Source: Bryobacterales bacterium
GTDB taxonomy: Bacteria; Acidobacteriota; Terriglobia; Bryobacterales; Bryobacteraceae
Assembly (NCBI GenBank): GCA_003166865.1
Contig: PMUP01000067.1
Location: 109,114 to 157,365 of the forward strand
Length of the DNA stretch: 48,252 nucleotides
Reading direction: 5' to 3'
Of this stretch, positions 1-9,572 are shown piece after piece. Numbering within the stretch: the first letter of the stretch is position 1; every line of letters starts with the position of its first letter. The position numbers were made by a program, and so were the translations under genes. The notes beneath the pieces are model-generated. The model ran no database searches, was not told the origin of the DNA, and saw only the letters and a program-made list of their open reading frames with translations.

Positions 1-1
1 C

Positions 2-1027
2 GCCCAATCGGTCAGCGTCGCCGACCTGGTCAAGTTCATTAAGTCGTCCGTTCAAATGAAGGAAAGAGACGCCGATGTGGCTAAGTATTTGGGCCACATG
101 AAGCTCACCGACCACCTGGACGACCGCACTGTGGAAGAGTTGCAAAGTCTCGGCGCCGGACCCAAGACGGTTGCGGCGTTGCGCGCGATGGTGGACGGCT
201 CGGCGAAGCTTCCCGAGCCCCCGCCTCCTCCGAAAGCCCTGCCGCCTCCGCCGCCCGCTTCTCCGCCCGATTCGACAGAGCAGGGCAAGATCATCGCCGC
301 CGCGCGCGAATACGCGCTCAACTACTCCAAACAACTGCCGAACTACTTGTGTCTGGAGGTGGTTCGCCGCGCGTTCGACCACAACGTCAACGATGCGGCC
401 GGCAGCGAGCAATGGCGCAGCGACGACACCGTGGTAATGCGGCTCAGCTACTTCGAGCAGAAGGAAGACTACAAGGTCGTGATGGTCAACGATCATGCCG
501 TGGAGAACAAGTCTGTGGACTCGCTCAGTGGCGTCACTTCGCAAGGCGAGTTCGGCAGCATGCTGAGAGAGATCTTCCTGCCCGAGTCGGAAGCCCGCTT
601 CGAGTGGGACCATTGGGCGAAGCTGCGCGGCCGCAAAATGTACGCGTTCTCTTACGATATCGATCAGCCGCATTCCCAATTCTCTATCCTCTGGGAAAAA
701 ACCGACAGAATCGTGCCGGCGTATCGCGGCTTGGTCTACATCGACGCGGACACGAACATGATCATGCACGTCACGCAGGAGCCGTATGATATCCCCAGGA
801 CGTTTCCGGTGCGCGGCTCGAAGGAAGTGCTCGATTACGATTTCCAAAAGATCGGCGACAGCCAGTTTCTGGTGCCGCTGAAGGTAGTGATGACCTCGCG
901 CACCACCAAATATCTCTCCAAGAACGAGATCGAATTTCGCCTTTATCAAAAGTTCGGCGCTGACACCACCATCAAATTCGACGAAACGCCGCCTCCGCTG
1001 TCCGAAGATAAGGTCAAAGAGAAGTAG
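2..1027 (+). CDS. Hypothetical exported-type protein, 5' end outside window
   Basis: The reading frame is open to the left edge of the window: codons before the first ATG at 56 read AQSVSVADLVKFIKSS and join smoothly, so the true start lies upstream and the gene is 5'-partial. The visible part has an N-terminal helical segment of about 60 residues, then a proline-rich linker (PPPPPKALPPPPPASPP), then a C-terminal domain of about 230 residues beginning near the segment YALNYSKQLPNYLCLEVVRR. I recall similar single-domain proteins in acidobacterial genomes but cannot name a function. It ends 10 bases before the esterase at 1038 on the same strand, so co-transcription is likely. The proline-rich linker suggests a cell-envelope or periplasmic location, which is inference only. 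Confidence 0.75.
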   Translation, partial: AQSVSVADLVKFIKSSVQMKERDADVAKYLGHMKLTDHLDDRTVEELQSLGAGPKTVAALRAMVDGSAKLPEPPPPPKALPPPPPASPPDSTEQGKIIAAAREYALNYSKQLPNYLCLEVVRRAFDHNVNDAAGSEQWRSDDTVVMRLSYFEQKEDYKVVMVNDHAVENKSVDSLSGVTSQGEFGSMLREIFLPESEARFEWDHWAKLRGRKMYAFSYDIDQPHSQFSILWEKTDRIVPAYRGLVYIDADTNMIMHVTQEPYDIPRTFPVRGSKEVLDYDFQKIGDSQFLVPLKVVMTSRTTKYLSKNEIEFRLYQKFGADTTIKFDETPPPLSEDKVKEK

Positions 1028-1037
1028 GAAGGTGATC

Positions 1038-2699
1038 ATGACCTCAACCCGTCCGTTCTCTCCGTCTACACGCCGGGACTTCTTGAAGTACACCTCGGCT
1101 TTCGCCGCTTCCGGCGGTTTCTTGCTGCGTGAGTTAAGCGCGCAAGATGCCAAGTTTGTCACCGCCGAAACTACCTACGGCAAGATTCGCGGCGTCGACA
1201 GCAACGGGATCAAGATCTTCAAAGGCATTCCTTATGGAGCGAGCACCGCCGGTGCGAACCGCTTCATGGCCCCCGCGGAACCGGCTAAATGGACCGGCGT
1301 GCGCGATGCTCTTGAATACGGACATAGCGCTCCGCAGCGTGACCCGGCCGCTCCGCCGCCTCCGGCAGGCGCTATTACGATCTCAGGCCAGGGCCTGCCA
1401 GCCGAGGGCGAGGATTGCCTGGTGCTCAATGTTTGGACCCCCTCAGTGGGTTCCGGCGCCAGTAGCGGGCGCAAGCGCCCCGTGATGTTCTGGTGCCACG
1501 GCGGAGGCTTCGCCTCGGGTTCGGGATCGTCTCCCGATAACGACGGCACGAATCTCGCGCGCCGCGGCGACGTGGTCGTCGTGACCATCAATCACCGCCT
1601 CAACGTTCTCGGGTTTGCGAACTTGAGCGAGTTCAGCAGGGATTTCGCGGCCTCCGGGGACGCCGGCATGTTGGACATCGTTCAGGCGCTCAAATGGGTG
1701 CGTGCGAACATCCCCGAATTTGGGGGCGATCCAAACACGGTGATGATATTCGGCCAATCCGGCGGCGGGCGCAAGGTTGAGACACTGCTGGCCATGCCCT
1801 CAGCCAAAGGACTCTTCCACCGCGCGACCATCGAAAGCGGCGCGGCGATCAAAGTTATTGACCGCGACGTCGCGGTGCGAAACTCGGAGCTGCTTCTCGC
1901 CAAGCTCGGAATCGAGAAGACCAATGTACGGGAGTTGCAAAAACTTCCCGTGGAGAAAATCATGGCGGCGCACTTCGCCGTCATCAAGGAACATCCCGGT
2001 GTCGATCAAGCGACGGCTGGATTCTCGCCCACGGTAGACGGCAAGATCCTGCCACAGCATCCGTTCCACCCCAATGCCTCGCCGGTTTCCGCCGATGTGC
2101 CTGTGATGATCGGTTGCACGCGCACGGAGATGACGCTGTTCTCGACCAATGACGCCGCCGCATTTTCGCTAAACGATGACCAGATGCGCGGGCGCGTAAA
2201 GGATCTGCTGGGCGGCCCAGCGCTAGGCATCGTCGACCTCTACAAGAAACTTAATCCCAGCGCGTCGCCTTCGGACATCTACTTTTTGATCGCCAGTGAC
2301 TATCGCTACGGCGCCCCCACTATGAAGGTTGCCGAACGGCGAGCCGCGCTCGGCCAATCGCCCGTGTATCTGTACTACTTCACTTGGGAGACCCCGGTAC
2401 AGGGTGGACGTCTCAAGTCGCCCCACACCATGGAGATTCCATTCGCGTTTGACAACGTGAAGATTTCGGCGCGGATGACGGGCGGCGGAGCAGCCGCCAT
2501 GGCCCTTGCCGATAAAGTAAGCGACTCCTGGATCGCCTTCGCGCGTACCGGGAATCCGAACACGCCAAAGCTGCCGAGCTGGCCGGCGTTCAACGCGAAG
2601 GACCGCGCGACCATGGTCATCGACAACGTGAGCATGGTGGTCAACGATCCACTGCGGGAGCAGCGCATCGCGATGTTCCAAGCGATGAATCTGGCGTGA
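1038..2699 (+). CDS. Tat-exported type B carboxylesterase
   Basis: This is an alpha/beta hydrolase of the carboxylesterase type B family, hydrolysing carboxylic esters, and probably works in the periplasm. The N-terminus carries a twin-arginine motif (STRRDFLKYTSAF) followed by a short hydrophobic stretch and a cut site near LSAQ. The family signature EDCLVLNVWTP is present, the oxyanion-hole segment is HGGGFASGSG, and the nucleophile elbow is FGQSGGG with Ser241. The likely catalytic His lies in HTMEIPFAFDN. An in-frame GTG sits at 1032, but the ATG at 1038 is preceded by AGGAAGG at good spacing and is preferred. Length (about 553 residues) is normal for the family. The natural substrate cannot be read from the sequence. 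Confidence 0.9.
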   Translation: MTSTRPFSPSTRRDFLKYTSAFAASGGFLLRELSAQDAKFVTAETTYGKIRGVDSNGIKIFKGIPYGASTAGANRFMAPAEPAKWTGVRDALEYGHSAPQRDPAAPPPPAGAITISGQGLPAEGEDCLVLNVWTPSVGSGASSGRKRPVMFWCHGGGFASGSGSSPDNDGTNLARRGDVVVVTINHRLNVLGFANLSEFSRDFAASGDAGMLDIVQALKWVRANIPEFGGDPNTVMIFGQSGGGRKVETLLAMPSAKGLFHRATIESGAAIKVIDRDVAVRNSELLLAKLGIEKTNVRELQKLPVEKIMAAHFAVIKEHPGVDQATAGFSPTVDGKILPQHPFHPNASPVSADVPVMIGCTRTEMTLFSTNDAAAFSLNDDQMRGRVKDLLGGPALGIVDLYKKLNPSASPSDIYFLIASDYRYGAPTMKVAERRAALGQSPVYLYYFTWETPVQGGRLKSPHTMEIPFAFDNVKISARMTGGGAAAMALADKVSDSWIAFARTGNPNTPKLPSWPAFNAKDRATMVIDNVSMVVNDPLREQRIAMFQAMNLA

Positions 2700-2743
2700 G
2701 GCAAAAAGCGGCGGAAGTCAGCTTCTCATTCGAGTGGCCGACA

Positions 2744-3409
2744 TTAGATGCCCGGGGCAATGCGTTTTCGTACGACGAATGCCGCCGCGAGCAGGACTGT
2801 TAACGGAAGGATCACCGAGGATGGCTCGGGCACCGTCGCCGAAGGAGAAAAAGTAGCCTGGAACTCAGCGCCTTCCCCGTAGGTATACCAAATGTCGCCG
2901 ACGGGGGCGCCTACGGCGTATTCGAATGGACCGTTGCCGGCCTCCATCTGTCCATCTCCATGTCCTCCCAACCCGGAGCCGAATGGTTGATTGGTGACGA
3001 ACGCAATGTATTCATCCCCAGTTGTCAAAGTGAGATTGGGGTCCCACGTGTAAGTCGTCATGGTTGTGGTGGTATCTTGAACCCCACTGGTGTATAGCGC
3101 GGGACCTACGGTGGTTGTCCCATTCCAGGCATAGACCTGACTGACGAATGGAAAATTCGTGCCGGTACTGTCGACGGTTAGGGAAAAGGCATCCAGAGAC
3201 GCCCCCGGGGCGGTGAATATTACCCCATACGATTGATTGCCATCTGAAGATGGGCCCCAGAAATCGATGATCCCCCCGTTACCTGGGTCGTTAATCGAGG
3301 CCGCTTGCGCCCTGTTCGCGATCAGAAAAATCGCGATGCAGCCGACAAATCCAATGCGTACTAGGATTTGCAAAAACGTTCTGCGCCATGACGCTTCGCT
3401 TCCAATCAT
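2744..3409 (-). CDS. PEP-CTERM sorting-domain protein
   Basis: A 221-residue secreted protein. It begins with a signal sequence (basic SWRR, hydrophobic segment, cut near NRAQA) and ends with a classic PEP-CTERM tail at residues 193-221: VPEPSS, a hydrophobic helix and a basic cluster RKR. Proteins of this type are exported and processed by an exosortase at the outer envelope, often in exopolysaccharide-producing bacteria. The middle part is rich in Thr, Gly and aromatic residues and is probably beta-sheet. The frame extends upstream to 3472, but the ATG at 3409 has AAGGAG nine bases upstream and directly precedes the signal peptide, so it is chosen. No exosortase gene is visible in this window. 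Confidence 0.85.
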   Translation of the reverse strand: MIGSEASWRRTFLQILVRIGFVGCIAIFLIANRAQAASINDPGNGGIIDFWGPSSDGNQSYGVIFTAPGASLDAFSLTVDSTGTNFPFVSQVYAWNGTTTVGPALYTSGVQDTTTTMTTYTWDPNLTLTTGDEYIAFVTNQPFGSGLGGHGDGQMEAGNGPFEYAVGAPVGDIWYTYGEGAEFQATFSPSATVPEPSSVILPLTVLLAAAFVVRKRIAPGI

Positions 3410-3583
3410 CGATGCTTTCTCCTTGACCGGGATTTCCGTGTCGGCTTCCCGACATTGAAAAGTATACGGCAATTGCTCTCGTTCGCGACCAGCTTTTGGC
3501 AGGGCATCACCGGAACTTGTACTGGTAGTACGCGTGAGAAGCGGGTGGTGCGCTGGAGCGGAAACGTCACATGCCCGAACCTC

Positions 3584-6009
3584 TCACTCCGTGCGCAGGG
3601 CCGTGAGTGGATCTACTTGAATGGCGCGTCGCGCCGGTACCCAGCACGCGACGAATGCCACCACAGCCATGAGCGCGATCGCGAAGAGGTACGTCAAAGG
3701 ATCGTGCGCGCTGATGCCGTAGAGTATCTGGGCGAAGAATTTTCTGGCCGCAACGCCAGCGCGAAGCCAATTGCTATCCCCACTGCCAGCAGGTTCGCCG
3801 TCCGCGTCAGCACGACCCGCGCCACCTGCGAGGGAGCAGCGCCCAGGGCCATTCGGATGCCGATCTCCCGTGTTCTTCTGGATACCGCGTAGGCCATGAT
3901 TCCGTACACACCGGTTGCGGCCAGCACCACAGCGAGCAATCCAAACGCTGCCAGCACCACCGCTGCCAGCTGTGCGGGGAACAATGCGAGCCCGAGTGCG
4001 CTCGTCAGGCTGCCGTCGTCAAAGACGGTGACCGAGGGGTCCAGTTCCGCGACGGCGCGGCGCAGCAGAGGGACGGTCTCCGCTTCCGACAGTGGCGAGC
4101 GCGCCACTAGCGTCTGGCCGGGGCTCCAATTCTGTTCGAGGGGCTCAAAAATCACGGGTGACGGCGCCTCGCCCAGAGAACGGTATTTACCGTCTTCCAC
4201 CACGCCCACGATCTGAATCCATTTGCCGGTTCTGTGACGGAATCGCTTACCGATAGGATCTACGCCGGGCAGGAGTTTGCGGACGAATTCCTCATTCACA
4301 AGGGTCACGAGCGGCGCGTCTTTGGTGTCGCGCTGATCCAGGTCGCGGCCGGCGACCAGGCGTGTCCGCATCGCTTGCAGATAGCCGGGCGTGATGGTGT
4401 ATAAATTCGCCAAAGGGACGTCGGTCGCGCGTGGCTCGGGCTTGCCTTCCAGATAGATGCCTCGATATGCCACACCGAGGGTCAGAGGCAGGCCGTTGAT
4501 CGTCCCGGCCGCCTCAATTCCGGGCATCGACCGGACCTTACCGAGCAGGCGGCGCTGAAACGCGCGGCCGTGTTCCTCGTCGTAGCCCTCCGCGGCGAGG
4601 TTGACGGAGAAGACGGCCGCATGTTCGGGCTCAAATCCAAGATTCACACTGAGCGCATGCTGCAAACTGCGCACCACCAGAATGCTTCCGATCAGCAAGA
4701 CAACCGAAAGAGCTACCTGAATGGTGACCAGGATATCGCGCAGGCTCAAGCGCTGAAGTTTTTCCAAGGGCGCTTCGTTCTTCATCGCCCCAGCCAGACT
4801 GGCACGCGTGGATTGCAGTGCAGGCGCCAAGCCGAACAAGAGCGTGGTCAGGAGCGAAATAACGGCGGCAAACAGCATCACGCGCGCATCCATAACGACG
4901 TGCGGAAATATCGGGAGGTCAACGGGCGGACGCCAAGCGTTTACCAGATCGACGAGCCAGTAGGCGAGCAGAATTCCTGCCGCGCCGCCTGCGACGGAGA
5001 GCAGCATGCTCTCGGTGAGAAGTTGGCGAAGGAGTTGACCGCGGCTGGCGCCCAAAGCAAGGCGGATGGCAGTTTCTTTTCTGCGGTCGGCTGCGCGAGC
5101 AAGCAGCAGGCTGGCGAGATTCACGCAGGCAATCAGTAGCACCATGCCGGCGACGGACATCAATACGGCGGAGAATCCGGTGACAGCGCCGCGCAGAAAG
5201 CTACCGCCCAGACCGGGCGGCGAAAGTACGATGGAAATACCCGCGTCCTCTTTCGGGTATTCGCGGCCAAGTTCGCCGGCTATGGTGTTGAGGGCCGCCT
5301 CAGCGCTCTTCACGGAGATTCCCGGTTTTAGCCGTCCGATCGCCAAATCATTCTGGGTGCCTCGGGCGTCCATCCATTTCGTCTGATCAAGCTGCTCCGC
5401 CATCGCCAGGGGGACAAAGATTTCGGGAGTGAAAATCTGCTCGGTTCCAATAAATGCCGGCGGAGTCACCCCCACGATGGTGTAATCGAGCCCACCGATC
5501 TTCACTTTCCGGCCGATAATATCGGGGTCGCCACCGAACCGCGCTTGCCAGCTACCGTAGGTGATGAGGGCCAGCGGGTGCCCCCCGCGTTTCACGTCAT
5601 CCTCGGGATGCAGCACGCGGCCCCGGATGGCTCGGACGCCCAGCATATCGAAATAATTTCCGCTGACCGCGTACCCAAACAGACGGGTATTTTTGCCCCC
5701 AGTTCGGCTCATGTTCACAGCCAGGCCATGGTACATCGCGAGGCCGCTCAGCACAGTATTACGGTCTCGAAAGTCCTTGTAGTTGGGATAAGAGATCGAA
5801 GGGAGCTGCACTTGGGAGGTGCGCTGGTTCAGGGACACCAGTTCGTTCTGGCGTTCGACTCCGAAGGGCCGGAAGACGACGGCGTTCACCAGCGAGAAAA
5901 TGGTGGTGTTGGCGCCGATTCCCAGAGCGAGAGTCAGGATGGCGGCGACGGTGAAACCGGGACTGGCGCGGAGGCGGCGGAAGGCGAATGTCAGATTTTG
6001 GCGCAACAT
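3584..6009 (-). pseudogene. ADOP-family MacB/FtsX-like permease with a frameshift near its 3' end
   Basis: Acidobacterial-type orphan permease: N-terminal helix (SPGFTVAAILTLALGIGAN), periplasmic MacB core domain, FtsX block (VLLIACVNLASLLLARAADRRKE) and a second periplasmic plus FtsX unit (GVYGIMAYAVSRRTREIGIRMALG). No ATPase gene is adjacent. The frame starting at 6009 (GGAG five bases upstream) stops at 3694 after an atypical tail. The normal family ending continues in another frame: ARKFFAQILYGISAHDPLTY, then PARRAIQVDPLTALRTE, stopping at 3584. One base appears to be missing at about 3750, where TTG-CGG-CCA would read TTG-GCG-GCC with one added G. Restored length is about 808 residues, close to the 815-residue paralogue at 29523. 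It may be a recent mutation or an assembly error; its transported substrate is unknown. Confidence 0.85.
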
Positions 6010-6135
6010 CGCAGCTCCAAATGCACGTTGGTAGCCGCAGCGAAAGCGCTAGATTCTCAATCAGATCGCCGCGTCGAGCGCCCGATATTGGGACGAACCC
6101 GCTCGCGTTCGGGACTACTGAGCTGGTTCGGGCCC

Positions 6136-7095
6136 CTATCCTTTCATTGATCGAGTAAACTGAGCTGCTTCTTGGATCGCTTGGCGCCCGCCGGCGAGCA
6201 CTCCGCGCATGGAAACGAAGCCGTGAATCATGCCGGGATAGCGGCTGACGGTGACGGGCACGCCGGCCTGCTTGAGGCGTTGCGCATAAGCTTCACCCTC
6301 ATCCCGCAGCGGATCGAACTCGGCAGTAATCACCAGCGCGGGCGGCAGGCCGCTGAGGTTCGGCGCGAGCAGAGGCGACGCTTCCGGATGGCGCTTTTGA
6401 TCGACGGATGCCAGGTAGTGGCCGGTAAACCATTCCATCCCCGCGCGCGTGAGGAAGTAGCCTTCGGCCAATTCGCGATGCGATCCGGTTTCAAAAGTGC
6501 TGACGTCGGTCACTGGATAGATCAACACCTGAGCCGCCAGCGCGGGACCGCCTGCGTCACGGCAGCGCATGGCGATCACGGTGGCAAGGTTGCCGCCGGC
6601 GCTATCCCCACCCACGGCGATTCGGTGCTTATCGATCCCCAGGCGCTCTGCGTTGGCCGCCACCCATACGGTAGCCGCGTACGAATCATCCACCGCCGCT
6701 GGGAATTTGTGTTCGGGCGAGAGCCGGTAATCCACCGAGACCACCACGGCGCCCGATTCCTTGGCAATCGCACGGCACACCGCATCATGCGTATCCAGAT
6801 TGCCGAACACGAAGCCGCCGCCGTGGAAGTAGACCAGCGCGGTACGGAGACCGCCAGGTTCGCTAGCGTAGAGTCGCAGCGGGATGTCCCCGGCGGGCCC
6901 AGGAGCGGTCAGGTCCTCCACGCGGCCCAGTTCGTCGGGCTGACCGCCGAGCAGCTTCATCGGTTCCAGGCGGGCGCTGCGGGCTTCCACCGGGTCCTGT
7001 GTTTCGAGCGGCGGCGCGCCTTGTGCGTCCATCATCTCCAGCAGCGCGCGCACTTCCGGGTGCAGCCGTTCACTTCGAGTCATAAGTTCGGGCAT
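6136..7095 (-). CDS. HSL-family alpha/beta hydrolase (esterase)
   Basis: A 319-residue esterase/lipase of the hormone-sensitive-lipase (bacterial type IV) family. The oxyanion motif HGGGF is at residues 91-95, the nucleophile elbow GDSAGG has Ser165, Asp261 lies in EFDPLRDEGE and His291 in IHGF, so the triad is complete. There is no signal peptide, so it is probably cytoplasmic and acts on short-chain esters. The ATG at 7095 has GGAGG seven bases upstream. It lies 127 bases upstream of the ADOP gene on the same strand, and the two could be in one transcript. Substrate not predictable. Confidence 0.92.
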   Translation of the reverse strand: MPELMTRSERLHPEVRALLEMMDAQGAPPLETQDPVEARSARLEPMKLLGGQPDELGRVEDLTAPGPAGDIPLRLYASEPGGLRTALVYFHGGGFVFGNLDTHDAVCRAIAKESGAVVVSVDYRLSPEHKFPAAVDDSYAATVWVAANAERLGIDKHRIAVGGDSAGGNLATVIAMRCRDAGGPALAAQVLIYPVTDVSTFETGSHRELAEGYFLTRAGMEWFTGHYLASVDQKRHPEASPLLAPNLSGLPPALVITAEFDPLRDEGEAYAQRLKQAGVPVTVSRYPGMIHGFVSMRGVLAGGRQAIQEAAQFTRSMKG

Positions 7096-7156
7096 GGTGA
7101 ATCCTCCGAACTATGATACAGAATCGGGGGCGGCCCCGATCGGCGTCGCGCGGAGA

Positions 7157-7873
7157 TTATTGGCTATGCTTCCTGAACTTCCGGCTCACATCGGGCCAGA
7201 ATTCCTTGAGGACGTTCGAAGCCATATCGACGCCGATCTGCATAGAGAGCTTGGTCGTCGAATTGGCGACGCTCCGATTGTCCTGGTAATACAAATTTGA
7301 AATCGCAACCGCGGTCGAATTGCCGAGAATCTCCGAATAGTTGAACTGAGTCCGGCCGGAATCGGTGTGGGTCCAAAACGTCTGACCCATCGAGTACCCC
7401 AGTCGGGACCATGCGCTCCCGATGCCACGCCGAAAATAGCGGGGATCCTGATGAAGGAGAGTCGGGTAAATCGCCTCGGACATGTAGTTGCCAATAATCA
7501 AGTTTCCGTAAGACGCGCCAAAGTAGCGGGCGTATCCCGTCCCACCTTGCCCGTACGAGGGATTGGCGTTGGTGAGCTGACCGTCACCCGCGAGCGCCGC
7601 AGCCAGAATCACCGTGCCCCGATCGAATGAGTCTTCACGGGCAATCTGAAACTTTTGCCTGGTTGTGAGAGGTTTGTAGTCCGTCAGACTGGGCCACGTG
7701 CGATTATTCGGAATGATGCCAAAAATGTGCTCGTTCTCCAATGGCGCCGTTAATGGCGGCGGTTGCGGAGCGACGCTGGTTTCAGTGACAACTTCAAAAG
7801 ACTGAGCGGGCGACCACGATGGCAAGCCCGCCGAAGCGAAGAGGATGATGAGTGGGATCGTGCTGTTCGTCAC
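7157..7873 (-). CDS. Conserved acidobacterial secreted protein, function unknown
   Basis: The frame runs up to 7963, but a GTG at 7873 with AGGA six bases upstream starts a clean signal peptide (TNSTIPLIILFASAGLPSWSPAQS), so about 238 residues are proposed. The mature part contains blocks I recall from a protein family frequent in Acidobacteria: FGIIPNNRTWPSL, a segment starting SFDRGTV, SYGQGGTGYARYFGASYG, HQDPRYFRRG, FNYSEILGNSTAVAISN and a C-terminal FWPDVSRKF. The family has no assigned role to my knowledge. The Gly/Tyr-rich middle and the export signal suggest an envelope location, possibly outer membrane. It stands alone between the esterase at 6136 and the small secreted protein at 8043. 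Confidence 0.8.
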   Translation of the reverse strand: MTNSTIPLIILFASAGLPSWSPAQSFEVVTETSVAPQPPPLTAPLENEHIFGIIPNNRTWPSLTDYKPLTTRQKFQIAREDSFDRGTVILAAALAGDGQLTNANPSYGQGGTGYARYFGASYGNLIIGNYMSEAIYPTLLHQDPRYFRRGIGSAWSRLGYSMGQTFWTHTDSGRTQFNYSEILGNSTAVAISNLYYQDNRSVANSTTKLSMQIGVDMASNVLKEFWPDVSRKFRKHSQ

Positions 7874-8042
7874 AAAGTATCCTATGCGTCGGTTACCGCA
7901 ACCACTCCTCCAATCCAGACGCAATCCAGACGTAGAATCTAAACGCTCCCAACCGCCCATCAACGCAGGCCAGCGACCACATGCGGTCAGCTAACCAAAT
8001 AGGGTCACCCGCCGCCAGTCCGGTGTGGGGCCGGCGGATGTT

Positions 8043-8486
8043 CTATTTGCGCTCGAAAACCAGGGTGATCGGCTTGTGGTCCGGCCTTAGGACGCTGGCC
8101 AGCATGGTGCCATCCGCGGCCAGGGAGTAGCTTTCGACAGTAATCGCGCCGGATTGCGTGGTAGTCACTTTCAGGGTGTCGTGATCCCACTTGGTCTTGC
8201 TCTTCAGGTCTTTGCCGCTGTGAATGGTGGCGTTGTTCTCCGCGTCGGTCATGTCTTTGTAAAAGAAGGTCTCGCTCGCGCCTTCATACGCGAAACTGCG
8301 AGTGACAATGATGACGTCCCCCTCGCCGCTGATCGTCACGTTGCCGGTTTGAATGACGGGCTGGCCGGCAAACTCGCTCTTAACGGGTACCAGCGTCCAG
8401 GTACCGTTGAAGGCGCTGTGGTCGTGAGCGAAGGCGGAGCACGCAAAGAGCACAGCTGTTAAGGCTGCTCCGGTAATTGTTCTCAT
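8043..8486 (-). CDS. Small secreted beta-rich protein of unknown function
   Basis: A 147-residue protein with a clear signal peptide (MRTITGAALTAVLFACSAFA) followed by a His-containing N-terminus (HDHSAFNGTWTLVP). The remainder alternates short polar and hydrophobic stretches typical of a small beta barrel, and the FNGTWTL...K opening resembles lipocalin-like secreted proteins of Acidobacteria. The ATG at 8486 is preceded by GGGAGG at good spacing. No catalytic motif is visible. It runs in the same direction as the unknown secreted protein at 7157 but is separated by about 170 bases, so a shared transcript is only possible, not shown. Confidence 0.82.
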   Translation of the reverse strand: MRTITGAALTAVLFACSAFAHDHSAFNGTWTLVPVKSEFAGQPVIQTGNVTISGEGDVIIVTRSFAYEGASETFFYKDMTDAENNATIHSGKDLKSKTKWDHDTLKVTTTQSGAITVESYSLAADGTMLASVLRPDHKPITLVFERK

Positions 8487-8568
8487 GATTTCCTCCCAGG
8501 CTATCGTTTCCGGGAACCTTTAGAGCACGCGCGAGACCGTTCATGCGAAAGCGTTCTATAGTGAATTC

Positions 8569-8925
8569 GTGGCACCCCGTCACTGGACGTTGGTATTGGT
8601 TCTGGGCTTCTGCCTGGCCATCGCCGCGACTTTCTTCTTTGGCTACCGCGCGGGCAGAACTGCGCGCCACGTCCGCTGGCAGGACGAGCCCATCCAGTCC
8701 TGGATGAGCGTGCCCTACGTCGCTCACACCCATCACACCAGTTCCGAGCTGCTGTTCCAGGCGATTCACGTTCGGCCAAACCCCCGCGACCACAGGCCCA
8801 TTCGTGAAATCGCGCGAGCCGAGAAATTACCGGTTGCCGAACTGATTCGCGATCTGCGCAAGGCCATCGAGAATGCCAACCCTCCTGGCTCGGAAGGCAT
8901 TCCCCCCTCCGGCAAGGCGCCCTGA
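8569..8925 (+). CDS. Small single-pass membrane protein coupled to DedA
   Basis: A 118-residue protein that begins with GTG and has one N-terminal transmembrane helix (LVLVLGFCLAIAATFFFGY), followed by a soluble, charged region with a helix-turn-helix-like stretch (IREIARAEKLPVAELIRDLRKAIENA). I do not recognise the family. Its TGA stop overlaps the ATG of the DedA-family gene by one base (TGATG), so the two are probably translated together. No strong ribosome site precedes the GTG, so the start is uncertain. A role as a partner or regulator of the membrane protein downstream is only suggested by the overlap. Confidence 0.65.
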   Translation: MAPRHWTLVLVLGFCLAIAATFFFGYRAGRTARHVRWQDEPIQSWMSVPYVAHTHHTSSELLFQAIHVRPNPRDHRPIREIARAEKLPVAELIRDLRKAIENANPPGSEGIPPSGKAP

Positions 8926-9572
8926 TGCTCGATCAGCTCCTGGCAGCTCTCACCGAGTACGGTGCTCCCGCTCTGTTCGTTGTCGTCGCGGTCGCGGCCA
9001 TTGGCGTTCCAGTGCCCGTTACGCTGCTTCTGATCGTCACCGGCTCCCTCGCGGCACAGGGCGCGATCAACATCTGGTTGGCAATCGCCATGGCCGCCGT
9101 GGGTTCGGTGGCTGGCGACCAGATTGGTTTCGCGGTGGGCCGCTGGGGTGGAAAGAAACTGATCGCAAAATTCAAATGGATACTTGGTGACGCCGAACGC
9201 CTCAAGAACCTCGATGCCAAAGCGAAGAGCTGGGGTGGCGCCGGAGTTTTCTTCAGCCGCTGGCTCGTCACTCCCTTGGGACCGTGGATCAACCTCGCCA
9301 GTGGCGCCGCGGATTACTCCTGGTTTCAATTCACCCTGTGGGATTTTCTGGGTGAGTCGTTTGGAGCCGCTCTCTACATCTGGCTGGGCCATGTTTTCAG
9401 CGACCGTGTTCAGGAGGTTGGCACAATTTTCGGCGACCTGACGTGGGCCATCCTCGGCGTTCTGGTCACCGCATTTCTCGGCTGGAAGCTGTTCTTCAGC
9501 CATCGTACCGCTGGGAAAACAGGGCCTCGCGTCAAACACTCTCCAGTCCGCAAGCTCGCTGAGAAGAGCTAG
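8925..9572 (+). CDS. DedA-family membrane protein (VTT domain)
   Basis: A 215-residue polytopic inner-membrane protein of the DedA/SNARE-associated family, whose members act as lipid (undecaprenyl phosphate or phospholipid) flippases and affect membrane homeostasis. Family signs: the re-entrant hydrophobic segment GVPVPVTLLLIVTGSLAAQG, the GDQIGFAVGRWGG segment, and FFSRWLVTPLGPWINLASG, which corresponds to the conserved F-x-x-R block. The C-terminus ends in a basic cytoplasmic tail. It is fused by a one-base stop/start overlap to the small membrane protein at 8569 and meets the minus-strand debranching-enzyme gene tail to tail without a gap. Confidence 0.9.
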   Translation: MLDQLLAALTEYGAPALFVVVAVAAIGVPVPVTLLLIVTGSLAAQGAINIWLAIAMAAVGSVAGDQIGFAVGRWGGKKLIAKFKWILGDAERLKNLDAKAKSWGGAGVFFSRWLVTPLGPWINLASGAADYSWFQFTLWDFLGESFGAALYIWLGHVFSDRVQEVGTIFGDLTWAILGVLVTAFLGWKLFFSHRTAGKTGPRVKHSPVRKLAEKS

